From the NCBI RefSeq assembly GCF_000004825.1, contig NW_008805075.1:621788-685787 (forward strand): DNA of 64,000 bases, written 5' to 3'. Below, piece by piece: positions 25,730-38,300 of this stretch. This DNA is from Heterostelium album PN500 (Eukaryota; Evosea; Eumycetozoa; Acytosteliales; Acytosteliaceae). A program made the position numbers and the translations under genes. Position 1 is the first letter of the stretch. Each line of letters begins with the position of its first letter. The notes beneath the pieces are model-generated. The model was not told the DNA's origin. It saw only the letters and a list, made by a program, of their open reading frames with translations, and ran no database searches.

Positions 25730-26034
25730 TTTTATCTCTTCTCTTAAAGAAAATAAAAATTGATTTTTTAAAGATAAGATCAAAACTCGAGTTAAAAATT
25801 TGTAAAAAAAAAATAAAAATCAATAATATCTAGATATTTTGTAGACAAAAAAAAGTGTCTCTTGTGACATGAATTCATTACTGGGTGTTATAATTTACGT
25901 CTGAAAATAGACTCAATTCAATTTCAGAAAAAAAGTGATTTATTCTCTTGAAAAACAGAATTGTGCTTTTTGTTTTAAAAAAAAAAAATTGTTAAAAAAT
26001 TTTTTTCATTAAGGTCAAAAGTTTACGTTCTTTT
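25730..26034. promoter_or_regulatory. Upstream region of receptor copy B
   Basis: 305 bp between the 3' end of the small 82-residue gene and the start of copy B. It is rich in A runs, with a short less A+T-rich patch near 25845-25910. No gene was seen. Confidence 0.45.
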
Positions 26035-26350
26035 TTACGCGGTAGAGATTTTCAAAGTTGTGTTACCATCATTCGTTAGAATAACAGGTGAACCATAGTA
26101 TTGTTTCTTTAAATTCAAAGTTTGTCGAGGTCCAATGTAATGTGCTTCTGCTGAAACGAAAAGAGGTTTCATTAAAAGTTTACCTTGTTCATCACCCAAA
26201 TTTTGGATAGTAAAGTTTGTAGCTTCTATCCAAGTAGGTACTGTCTGTTTTAATAAAACATATTTTATAAAGTTAATTGAATGTATTAAACAAAAAAAAA
26301 GTATAGTTTACTTTATGAGTGCCTGGTTTAAGTTCAAAAGGGTCTACCAT
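26035..26350 (-). CDS. Small two-exon protein (82 residues) of unknown function
   Basis: Exon 1 26312-26350 (MVDPFELKPGTHK), intron 26245-26311 with GTAAAC donor and AAACAG acceptor, exon 2 26035-26244 ending LKISTA and TAA. The frame runs through the phase-0 junction without interruption and codon use is normal for the window. The short first exon makes the gene easy to miss. The product is a compact, probably all-beta soluble protein with stretches such as AEAHYIGPRQTLNLKKQYYG. It has no signal peptide and no cysteine. I do not recognise the family. It sits in the gap between receptor copies B (same strand) and C (opposite strand). Confidence 0.7.
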
Positions 26351-26954
26351 TGTTTAATAGTTTTTATTTGGTTTATAAAACGATATAATAATTTAAATAG
26401 AACAAACAAATAATCAAACAAATTTAAACAGTTTTACATTTTAATAGTTTAAAACTATCATTGTTCTACAAACGTATATTCGTTCTCGAACAGAACATAC
26501 TGACTAATGATATTTTGACAAATACTTGTCTAACAAAAAATAAGAATGTAGATGATCTATAAAAATATGACTATTTTTACTTAACTATTGAGAATTAATA
26601 TCGCTTCAAATCTTATAATATTTCATATTAATATTCAAATTTTGTTCATATTATTTAATGATTAATAAACCGAGCTAATTTGTTTGAAGTGTAATTGAAG
26701 AAATAATTCATAAATATAATAAGGAAACATCCCTCACACTATCGATAAAAAACAATTTTTAAAAATTAAACTTGAACATTAATAGTTTGACGAAAAACAA
26801 CGATCAAATTTTGACCTGTTACAAATCAATCAACACCATGGTTTTAAAAGCATATCTTGATGGGTTTACAAAAAAAATCTTAGATTTTTTTGATTCTTTA
26901 GATTGATTTCGTAAAATGTAATCCAATCTTATCTTTTTATAGCTTTTTTCCAAT
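26351..26954. promoter_or_regulatory. Divergent promoter region of the small gene and receptor copy C
   Basis: 604 bp between divergent start codons, so promoters of both genes should be here. The sequence is A+T rich with no clear element that I can name. Confidence 0.5.
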
Positions 26955-29900
26955 ATGAAACAAATAATAGTTATTTGTATTTTTATAATACTAAATATAT
27001 GTAAGATATCAAATTTATTCTTTTAAATCAATTAAAACAAAAAAATTAACTATTAATTCTAGATATATCTAAAGGAGCTGATATCAATCTTGTAAGATAT
27101 GACATACAACAACCACCTGCAATTATTAATGGTGGAAATTGTATGGTTACCTTTTCAGTGGTTGTACAGACCAATCAGATCGACTTGAAATCAGAGAATT
27201 TCTCTTCAAACTACTCCCTTTCAAACACAGTAAACTCAAGAGGTGCAGGCTCAACAAGTTTATTCATATTCCAATCGGTAGTCAACTCTGTAACTAGAGA
27301 TTCCGAATTTAATTTACAGTTGAACATCACCGATACCACTAGTGCTCAAATATATCCATTTATGATCAATGGATTTAAATGTTTAGGTAAATATACTATA
27401 CCTATTGATGACTGAGCGCAATACTAACAGAAATCATACGTTTAGATCAAACCATTAATAAATTAAATGTAACATTTATTGGAGAACCAACAATGATCTC
27501 GAATACTATGACGGTCAATCTAGAAGTAGATTTTGGAAATGATGTTACCGGTGACCAGTATATCTCTTGTATGGTTACTAATTCACTTTCTATCACCAAT
27601 TGTTATTACCGAACAATCAATTCGATGGCGAATTCTGGATTTATTGTGATGGAAATGAATCCTGGATTTACAACACCAATGCCATCGTTTTTACTAGTTG
27701 AACTTACATATATTACATTTTCCACTACTATCAATATTACAAATGTATTCCCATATAATGGTAGGTCTAATTCAAAGCAAGATAAACTAAACTGAACAAA
27801 TATTAACTTTTTAAAATATAGTTACAAGAACCTCTGTGATTGAAGAAAAAATATTTTATCCGTTCAATCAATCGATAGTACATCAAGATTATCAATTGAA
27901 TTCATATAATTTATATAATTTAATGGTTGTAAAGAATCCAAATTCTTATTTTACAGCTGTTACACCCCCACCAGCCACTACTCAGCAACCATATATTTTA
28001 GTTGGATCGAATGAAACTCATTCCACATACCTATTTTATAGTCTTTTTACAAACTATACCGGAGATGCGTTCACAACCTACATATTAGATTCTCAATCTA
28101 CAACAGAACCAAATAGATACTTTTCGGAATTCTATGTTAACCCAGATTGTAAGACAAATATATATTAGATACTATATATCAATTTTAATTTATTAATTTT
28201 CTTTTATTTTTTTAAAAAGTCTTTAAATCAAGAGTATTAAAAGGAACATCATCATTTGATTCACAAACAGATACGATCTTAATTGATATTTCAGTATATG
28301 TTCCATTTTTGTATAAAAATTCTCTCACATATTATTCGAATTATAATATGTTCATGTTTAATTCTCCTTATCCATCATCGAATAATTTCACTGTACCTGG
28401 TTCATTCAACTTTAATTATGTTGTACCTTTTTTTAAGTATAATACCCCTTCTAATGCATTATTCACCATGACCCCTGGAGATGATGCACAAGTTCCAATC
28501 ATTCCTATCATTAGTCCACCTTGTAAATATTTCCAAATGATTCATTTCTTATCTCTTCAGATATTAATTTATTTAAATCTAGTTTACAATGTTATTTTGA
28601 ATGATCTTAGTTGGAAACAACTAACTTCATATTCAATGCTAGTTCATATTAATGTTACTTCAACAAGCTGTCCCATTACATATATTCTTTTAAGTTATAT
28701 AACAATTCTTACACCTTCAGATCTAATTGAGGGTGATCTTTTCAGTGGTGTCTATGAAGCTGTAGTTACGGTGACATCGTATGAAACCTTGGAGCTTTCA
28801 ATTCAAGACTCATGCAATCATCTTTCTAAATTTGAAAGTACAGTATCCTACAATCCAATGAAACCACAAACTCTGCTTCCAAAATATCCAGCTTTCCAAA
28901 GTAAGTCATCAAAAATGATTATTTTATTCATAATATTAACAATTAATATTCCTATTTAGTTCCAATTTCTCCTTCAAATATTACTTATTTTAGATTTTTA
29001 ACAAATGATCTCGATTTATCGAATGGAGATGTCAATGTTACTCTACATTTTAATGTTACAAATCCAGAGAAAGATGTTACACCTAGTTTTGTCTTTAAAA
29101 TATTCCAAATCCAAAATATTGGTGCATATGATGCAAATTTGGATCTCTATGTAATCAACTTCACAGTTTCATCCAATATGCCGGCAGGAGCTGTCGAATA
29201 TTACCTCATTTGGGTAGGATATTCGCTTCAAACTAATATAATGAATTCATATTTTGGCAGCCAAGCTGCTCTCAGAATCAAGAAATCAAGTAAGTTATTA
29301 TATTTTCAAAATGATTGATCTTTCATTTATTTGTTTTTCAATTTGTAGGTTGTGATTATGTTCCTCCAATGATAATTTCAGCAGATCCTTTACCAGGTAA
29401 CTCTTTTAATTTGAATACAGAAAATGATAATGCTGAGATTGGTTGGACACTTCAAATAACCGATTCTTCTGGATTTGTAAATGGAACAATCCAAATTATA
29501 TCAGATTTGGATCCTCTACCAAGAATTCTCACGATCAACGATACAAACAGAACTGGAGGTGATCAAAAGAATGGAAACTATACAATTAAATTCAATGTTT
29601 CTGGTCGATGCAGATCTCAAACTTTTAAATTGACCAACGCAACTTTGTACGACACTAATAAGCAAAATGCATACCTATTTATCAATACATTTGATTCACT
29701 TTCACCAATATATGGAACAATTGGTTCAAGTGCAACGATTAAGATAAATTGTTTAACATGTACGTATAAAATCCAATTTAATTGTTAAATCTTACTAATA
29801 GAAATATTATTTTAAGTAGCAATTCAAGATCAAACAGCACCAACATTGAAATCATTATCAATGACACCGGTTGTTGATGTCGGAGGATTAGATAGGTTGG

Positions 29901-31626
29901 TTTATATTAATTTCACAACAGGAGATGAACTGGGTGGATCAAATGTTTCCTTGAGACACAACCCAGTTGCACATCTTCTCTCTGAAAATGGAAATTTCAT
30001 TGAAATCACATCAACTTTACTCAGTCAAACTGCGAATGCCAATGGAGAATATTCCTATATGATCAAACAACAACTTCCATTTGGCTTTGGACTGACCAAG
30101 ATCATTGTTAATATTTATGGATTCGTCGATAATTTCAATAACTATCGATCATACACTTCAATCAATTTAAGAGATTCCGGTTTCAGTTATTATATAAACA
30201 GATCATTCACAACAAATCAACCAATATTGGAATCATCATCAGGAATTACAAATAGAGGTGGATCATTAACAATCAATGGAAGATCATTTGGCGTAAATCT
30301 AAACAACTTGAACTCTCAAATCGATTATCAGGATGGAAATGGATATCAAAATATTGCTATCAATTTCTTTTCTGGTATTCTCCTTTCATTTGATAATGTT
30401 AAATCGATTCAAAGTAACTTTATTAAAATCAGAGTTATCAAGAATGGAATCAAATCGAATGAATTGACAATTCCTGTTATTAGATTAGATCCATTACCAA
30501 CCACTTCTCCAAACCCTCCAACACCAACACCATCAAAATGTCCAGGAACACCATCATGTAACAACAATGGACAATGTATCAATTCAATTTGTCAATGTTA
30601 TCAACCTTGGTATGGTCCATCTTGTTCTTCAAGTATGTATTTATATTTATACCATATATACATGTATCAAGTTTACTATAAAAACAATATTATTATTCAT
30701 TTTATTAATATTTAAATAATATTTAAACAGAGAATATCATTGTTCCAATTCCACCAGCATATCCAGAACCAACAACAGGAACAAACATAACAGAATCTGG
30801 AAGTTTAATCACAACATCAATTGAAATCATTGGAATCAGAGAATTGGATGATATCAATAATATCGTTGAACAATTCAATATCAGCAATTGGAATTTCACA
30901 GACCAAACAACACCAACAACCAATCCAAAATATTTCTATTCAACACAAATCAATCAACGATCAACCATTTTAAATGTGACAATCGAATATTTCAAACAAT
31001 CAACAAATATCACATTTGCAAATCAGAATCTATTCATTCCACAATCAACAATCAAATTCACAATGAATCTGAATTCATATCGATTCAAACAACCAACCAA
31101 CACATTACAAATATTGATGAAAGCAGCGATTGAAAGTGATCAATCAGATGTTTGTTCATCATCTGGATTTGGATCAGTGAATGGATCGATTCAATGGATC
31201 AAATTGAATGTTGGAGATCAAAGTCTTTATGGAAGATTCTTATCCGATGCCGTTATTGACAACACAGTTACACCGATCAAGAATGTTATCATTGATCAAG
31301 ATGATATCGATTCAGAACAAAACAAACAATTCCGATCAGCAATTGTTGGAATCACAATTCCATCATACTCAGACTCTGTCGATTTAGATCCTGATTTCTC
31401 GAATCTCATTGATGTTGGATCAAGTGACACATCCGATTTCATTTGTCCAAAGAAAGGATTATCGAATGGTGCAATTGCTGGTATCGTCGTTGGTGGTGTT
31501 GTATTTGTTGCAATTGTTGTTGGTGCAACTTTGTTGATCATAAAGAGAAAGAAATTTAAAAAACAAGAAAATCGAATGAAAAAAAGATTGTCAGAGATTA
31601 ACAAACAAAGCGACAAGGAATTGTGA
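26955..31626 (+). CDS. ComC-like EGF/TIG transmembrane receptor, cluster copy C (inverted)
   Basis: All ten exons can be placed: 26955-27000, 27063-27386, 27446-27760, 27822-28148, 28220-28522, 28583-28900, 28960-29289, 29349-29759, 29820-30632 and 30731-31626. Every intron is phase 1; the product is about 1,360 residues. Exon 1 encodes the signal peptide MKQIIVICIFIILN. Exons 2-8 encode diverged extracellular beta modules with many N-glycosylation sequons. Exon 9 carries the TIG domain (GGSLTINGRSFGVNLNNLNS) and the EGF domain (CPGTPSCNNNGQC). Exon 10 carries the shared terminal ectodomain, the helix AGIVVGGVVFVAIVVGATLL and a basic tail ending LSEINKQSDKEL. It is the only plus-strand copy, yet its last exon is nearly identical to those of the minus-strand copies. 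The acceptor of exon 6 is the least certain, as upstream AGs give stops. Confidence 0.85.
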
Positions 31627-32025
31627 AGATCATTCTAAATTTCAAATTAACAAATTATATAATTTATATGACAACAAAAATATGTTCACCTCCACAAAAA
31701 TTTTTGTTTTAAAAATTTTAAATAAGTTTATTGATCATCTTATATAAGAAATAGATTGATCCTATATGAACCAGTTTAATAAATATATCAAAAAAAAAAA
31801 AATAGTAAAGTTAACCAGTAGATTTTTTATTTTTTTTTTACTATTTACATACACACCTTTTAAAAACTATGTAAAATTTTTCTTCTGACAAATCAAAATT
31901 CTGTGTACAGTTTAAAGAGTTTTAAATTTCATTTCTAATCGTTGAACCCTTTTTTATTAAATTAGTTCTTTTCGAGAAAGTATAAATAAAGAGAAAGAAA
32001 TGATAGATCAATAGTACAAAACAAA
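31627..32025. other. 3' region of copy C and promoter of the Gly/Ser-rich protein gene
   Basis: 399 bp, A+T rich, between two plus-strand genes. A run of A near 31790 and T runs near 31830 are visible; no gene was seen. Confidence 0.5.
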
Positions 32026-32918
32026 ATGAAATACAAGATCTTAATTCTATGTGTTATTCTTGGAACAATTTCTCTCATTGAAGCAAAGAAACATTTATGC
32101 AAATGCACCTTTTATAATAATGAAATATCTTATTTAAAAGTTAATTCGTAAGATATATTTAATCTATAAAATTGGAAATAGAGAATGGTTCTAACAAATA
32201 TCTTTAAAACAAAGTCTATTAGAGTGCAAATATGATTGCTATCAAATGGCAGACAATTTACAAATAAACATTACATGTAATACCGGAAGTTGTTCATGTG
32301 ATTGTCCTAACGGTGAAGTGTTACCTTGTTCTACAAATACTACCACATCTACCACTCAAACAACTGGAGGTCATCACCATTCATCGCACACTGGTGGCAG
32401 TCATTCGGGTGGAGGTCATTCTGCTGGAACAGGAAAGTCTACTTCATCTGGTAGTGGTACATTTACAAGTGGTTCAGGAACAACCTCAGCCTCTGCAAGT
32501 GCTGCATCATCAGGATCAGGCTCTGCTTCTGCTTCTGCCTCAGCATCTGCTGCTACATCTGCTGCTGCCTCAGCTGCAACATCTGGTGCAGGATCTAGTG
32601 GTGGTGGTTCAGGAGGTGGCTCAGGAGGTGGTTCAGGAGGTGGCTCAAGCGGTGGCTCTGGTGGTGGTATATCTGGATCAGGAGGTAGTGGTATGTATAT
32701 TTATATTAATAAAACTATTATAAAAACAACTAATCATTGGAAATATCAAAGGTGGTCCAGGTGGTAGTGGTGATAGTGGTGCTGGTACTGGTGGTGGTGG
32801 AAGTGGAGGTGGTAGTGGTGGAGGTGGAAGTGGAGTCCTCTATGATTATTCTCTATGTGGAAATGCTTGCCAATGCCAACAAACACTTGTTGATTTCAAA
32901 TTGATCGATTTGAAATGA
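32026..32918 (+). CDS. Secreted Cys-rich protein with Gly/Ser/Ala-rich central region
   Basis: Three exons: 32026-32147, 32215-32690 and 32752-32918; about 254 residues. Exon 1 encodes a signal peptide (MKYKILILCVILGTISLIEA) and the first cysteines, CKCTFYNNE. Exon 2 adds LLECKYDCYQMADNL and CNTGSCSCDCPNGEVLPCS. It then changes to a long low-complexity part: His/Thr/Gly-rich, then Ser-Ala repeats, then GGGS units. Exon 3 continues the Gly/Ser region and closes with the Cys motif CGNACQCQ. The layout, Cys-rich ends around a flexible spacer, suggests an extracellular matrix or coat protein. The acceptor of exon 2 (ACAAAG) is weak and is the least sure border. The gene lies between receptor copies C and E and is convergent with E, only about 130 bp apart. 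Function unknown. Confidence 0.7.
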
Positions 32919-33048
32919 ATAACATAAAAAATATCGAAATGATTAATCTTTTTCTGTTTTTCAAGAGAATAAATCAAATCAAACTGTTTTCAAATAAATA
33001 AATAAAATTTGTTTATTGTCAAGAATTAGATTAATAGATTAAATAGTT

Positions 33049-36000
33049 TTACAGTCCTCGCTTATTCATTTCAATACGTTTTTGTATTTTTCGATCATGT
33101 TCTTTCAATTCTTTTCTCTTTACTAAAAATAAGGTAGTTCCAATTATTATAGAAACGAACAATACACCACCAACTACAATACCAGCAATTGCGCCATTCG
33201 ATAATCCTTTCTTTGGTGAACATATAACATTGGATGTGTCACTTGATCCAACATCAATGAGATTCGAGAAATCAGGATCTAAATCGACAGAGTCTGAATA
33301 TGATGGAATTGTGATTCCAACAATTGCTGATCGGAATTGTTTGTTTTGTTCTGAATCGATATCGTCTTGATCAATAATAGCATTCTTTATTGGTGTAACT
33401 GTATTATCAACCATACCATCAGATAAGAATCTTCCATAAAGACTTTGATCTCCAACATTCAATTTGATCCATTGAATCGATCCATTCACTGATCCAAATC
33501 CAGATGATGAACAAACATCTGATTGATCACTTTCAATTGCTGCTTTCATCAATATTTGTAATGTGTTGGTCGGTTGTTTGAATCGATATGAATTCAGATT
33601 CATTGTGAATTTGATTGTTGATTGTGGAATGAATAGATTCTGATTTGCAAATGTGATATTTGTTGATTGTTTGAAATATTCGATTGTCACATTTAAAATG
33701 GTTGATCGTTGATTGATTTGTGTTGAATAGAAATATTTTGGATTGGTTGTTGGTGTTGTTTGGTCTGTGAAATTCCAATTGCTGATATTGAATTGTTCAA
33801 CGATATTATTGATATCATCCAATTCTCTGATTCCAATGATTTCAATTGATGTTGTGATTAAACTTCCAGATTCTGTTATGTTTGTTCCTGTTGTTGGTTC
33901 TGGATATGCTGGTGGAATTGGAATAATAACAGTTTCTATAAAAATAAATTAGAAATTTACAAAGATATATTTTTAAAAAATTTATTTTATACATACTTGA
34001 AGAACAAGATGGACCATACCAAGGTTGATTACATTGACAAATAAGATTAATACATTGTCCATTGTTGTTACATTCTGGTGTTCCTAGACATGTTTGGGGT
34101 TTTGGTGTTGAGGTAGGTGTTGCTGTGGTAGATCCTGTGGTACTGGAAGTTTCTCCACCTGTGGTGGATTCTCCCCCTGTAGTAGTGGGAGATCCTGTGG
34201 TTGTGGTGGTAGTAGTTTCAGGTGTAAAAGGAGCTTCAAAGTAAACTGTGATATTCAATTCATTGGATGCGATGTTATCTTTTATAACTCTGAAAAATAC
34301 AAAATTTGAGTCAATTGGATTAATAAGGTTGTTATATTGTAAAATGACACCGGAATGGAAAATAGATGTGAGATTTTGATATCCATTGCCATCATTGTAG
34401 TTAATCTGTGAAACGAAACCATTGGGATTCAATCCAAATGATTTTCCATAGATTGTTAAATATACACCATTGCTTGTCAATCTAGATGAACTTTCAATAA
34501 TTGGTTGGATAGTAGAGAATGTTTTGGTGATAAAATAAGGAAAGCCAAGACTATCTAAATCAGATGGACTATATGATCTATAGTTTTGGAAGTCGTCATT
34601 GATTCCAAATACATTAGCAAAGATCTTGGTAAAACCAAATCCAAAAGGTAATTGTTGAACAGCTGAGAATCTGTATTCATAGCCACTTGGTCCTTCTGTT
34701 AATCCTATGTATTTAGTGGTAACATCAAGTGAATTTCCATTTTCAGAGGTCAATTGCACCACAGGTGGATTTTTCATAGAGACATCTGATCCACCCGTAT
34801 CTAAAACAGTAAGATTCAGTGTTACCTCTCTATTAATTCTTCCAACATCGATCACACTTGGTGTCATATTAAAATTAGTTAAAGTTGGAGCTGTTGCATC
34901 CATAGTAACTGAAATATGTTTGTCAATAAAATGAAGAACATTTAAAATTGGTTTTTAATCATTTGATACATACAGGAATTACAATAAATGTAACTTTTAA
35001 TTTGTTGTTCATATGCAGAACCATAGATTGGAGTGAGAGGATCGAAAGGCGTATATTCAGTGGCTGGAGAGTTCATATCAAAGAATGTAGCATTGACAAT
35101 TTTAAATACTTGATTTCGACATTTTCCAGTCACTGGGAAAGTAAATTCATAGGTTCCATCATATTCGTTACCACTTTTTCTGTTGGTAAATGATGTAATA
35201 ACAAATGATCTAGGGTTCAAGTCATAATCGGAAATCACCTGGACAGTACCCCCAGCAAATCCACTGGGATCGGTAATTCTCATTTGCCATCCAATATTTA
35301 TAGTTGTAGAGTCAGTAGGAAAAGAGTTACTATTACTAGGAATTGCCATCAAAGTTACGATCATAGGATTAATATAATCACAATCTTTAAATATTAAATA
35401 ATAAAAAAATGTTAATTATCAAAAGATTATAAAATCTAAAAAATATTTTTTTGATTATACTTGATTTTGATATTCTTAGTGTAGCATTGTTGCCCATATA
35501 TGACTGTAAAATATCGACTGTCAATTGGAAAATTGGACTGAATTTAAGAGTATAGAAAATATTTCCATGAGGATTATTTTGCGATACATTGAAATTGATA
35601 ACATAAAGATTTAAACTGTTATCGTATGCACCAAATTGCTCATAAGCAATGTTTGCCAGAGTTATCGATGGAGTTAACGTTTTTACTGGAATCTTTAATT
35701 TGAATTGTAGTGTAACAACAATATCACCAGTGGCAGTTAAATCGATATCATTGGTTAGGAAAGAGAAATATGATATGTTACTTGGATAAACATAATCTAA
35801 GATTATTGGTATTAGAAATATTCAAAAATATATGAAAAATTCAAAAATATATTTACATTCTAAATTTGGAAGATTTGAAAGAGTAATGGTTGGCTTATCA
35901 GGATTATAATTCAAAGAGATTGGGAATACACTTTGATGGTTACATCCATCATAGATTGTTATTTGAGCGTCTGCTAGTGGTGGAAAATAGACTTCTGCTT

Positions 36001-37849
36001 CGTATACCCCATTAAAATGATCACCATAAACCAATATTGAGGAATTAAATGGTGTTTGTCCAATCATAAAGGCATCGACTGGACAATTAGTTGATGAAAC
36101 ATTCATTCTAACTAAAACAGTACTCCATGATACTTGTCTAAAAGTAACATTATTCAAAATAATATTAAATACTGTTTAAGAATAACAATTAGTATTAAAT
36201 CTCTTGAGATTTTTAAATATAAAATATACCTATTGATTTATCGAGTAACATTAAACTAACAGTATTTAGACCAGCTGGAAATACAATTAATTCTGGATAT
36301 TGTTGTGTCACATTTTTATAGAAAGGAAGCTCAAAGTAATAGGTGAAAGAACCATCTCCTGTTACATTGTTAAATGATGGGTAAGGAGCTCTTAGATTGA
36401 ATTGACCTGGGGAATTTAAAATTTGATATTTATATAGAACATTATAATTAAAAAAGGTGGTAGCTGTACAGTTTAAGAAAATAGTATTCGATTTTGAATC
36501 AAATCTTGGTGAAGCTACAAATTTAGAATTTTGATCTAAATAAAGAAAAGAAATGTTAAAAATGAATTTTTCGAACTCTATTATTACCATCATACTTACA
36601 TTGAGAATTCAAATTATATGTTGCACCATATGAACTAGAATATAAAGTAGAAGTTTTATCTAAAACATAAGTTTTTAAAAAACCAACTGTCATCGAGATA
36701 TAATTATTTCGTTGGGAATAAACTGTATGTGTAGAATTGGATTTAGATCTTCTGAAAGGGTATTGTGTACCAGTGATATCAACAACAAAATAAGAGTTGG
36801 GGTTAGAAACTGTAAGGAAATGGTTGGATTGTAGATTTGCAAGTTGGTAGTCTTGTTGTATTGTTAATCCAGAAGCAGGTGCAAAGGTTTCACTAACAAC
36901 AACAGAGGTTCTAGCTAATAATTATTTTACAAAAATTAATAATTGATAAATAAAATAGTCTTTTGTTACTCTTACTTGATGATGGGAATATATTTGTAAC
37001 ATTAAATACTATTGTCCTTCCTCTAAATGTTAAGGTTGCAGAGATATTGGATGGTAGTGGATTGGTATATCCTGAATTCATACCAAACAAAATATTTCCA
37101 TACTTTCCACCAACTAAAGATAGACCAGCACAACTAAAAGAATTACCTAGTACTCCACCCACTGGGGTAATCGATTGGTTTAGAGGTGAAACCATTTCAA
37201 AACTAACAGATATCTTGCCAACATCATCATAGAGTACAGGTTGTCCAACGAAACCAATATCAAAACTATTCATATCAAACTCTAAAAGAAAATATGTATT
37301 TATAGAAAATTATCATAAATAATTAATATATAAAAAGAGATAAATATGATCTTCTTACCATAACATTGAAATCCATATAATTGAAATTTGTTAACAGAAG
37401 ATGACGATGCTATATCTAAATCTAGAATGAACTTGGTGATACCAGAAGGTCCTCCAGCTGGAAGAAGAACGGTTGTTTTAAAAATAAATAACTTATTTGT
37501 ACCTTCTCCTTGAGATGAACTGATATACTTCAGTGTGTAGTTCGAAGTGAAATTCTGGTAGTAAAGAGGTGTAGGTTGATCATTCGAAACAATTACAGAA
37601 AAGGTAACAATACAGCTACCATCTACTTCTTTCAATGGTGCCGCATTGGGAATTTTATAACTAACAAGTTGAATAACTCCATCTTTAGAATTTATAAACG
37701 GTTTTTTATAAAATAAAATATAAAATGATAATTTTTGAAAGTAAGATAAATGATATTTTTTAAAAAAAAAATTCAAGATACATACAAGATTTATTGATAT
37801 TCAAATAAAAAAATATAAAGATAATAAATAAATATACATAAGATTTCAT
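33049..37849 (-). CDS. ComC-like EGF/TIG transmembrane receptor, cluster copy E
   Basis: Exon 1 (37786-37849) encodes the signal peptide MKSYVYLFIIFIFFYLNI. Diverged ectodomain exons run to about 34980. The TIG+EGF exon is 33997-34908, including a long Thr/Ser/Gly stalk (TPETTTTTTTGSPTTTGGES) before EGF CLGTPECNNNGQCINLICQC. The last exon is 33049-33935. Introns resolved are phase 1. The terminal ectodomain belongs to the subtype with SDGMVDNTVTP shared with copies F and G, not the SDAVIDNTVTP of A-C. The membrane helix and tail (ending RIEMNKRGL) are the most different of the set, and a short insertion CSPKK replaces CPKK before the helix. Role as for the other copies is inferred. Confidence 0.8.
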
Positions 37850-38300
37850 TTTCGATTTTAATATATTATGTAAACTAACATGTTTTTATCAAGTGATAAG
37901 GGTTGTTTTGTTTATGATATTAATTAATAGACTGAAGCCTGGAATTTTAGATATTTAGTAAAATCGGATAGATATTTTTTTTTTGAATCCGATGATTTGA
38001 TCAAATCATAAAACCCATTTTTGACAGAAATAGTTTTTGATTTTTCGTTGAAGTTGCATCTTCACCCTTCAAAACAAAACTGGCTCTTGCTTGTAACCAT
38101 AAATCGAAAAAAATAAAAAAAACCTCAAAGATCACATTAACCCCACTAATTTTTAATTTGTACATTTTTTTTAAAATTAATGCGCAGGCGAAAGTTGTTG
38201 GGAGCCAGTTTTGTTTTGGATATTTTATCGATTATAAAAAAAAGCAAATTTTATCGATTATTATAAATTAATTTACTAAAATTATTTATTTAATCAATTA
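37850..38300. other. Promoter of copy E with a 17-bp inverted repeat
   Basis: 451 bp between tandem receptors. A perfect inverted repeat has arms 38070-38086 and 38202-38218 around a 115-bp A+T-rich centre. No coding frame was seen. Confidence 0.5.
38070..38218. repeat. 149-bp element with 17-bp terminal inverted repeats
   Basis: Arm 1 reads CAAAACAAAACTGGCTC and arm 2 is its exact reverse complement. The G+C content of the arms stands out against the surroundings. Length and shape fit a MITE or a structured transcript end; no target-site duplication is evident. Confidence 0.5.
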
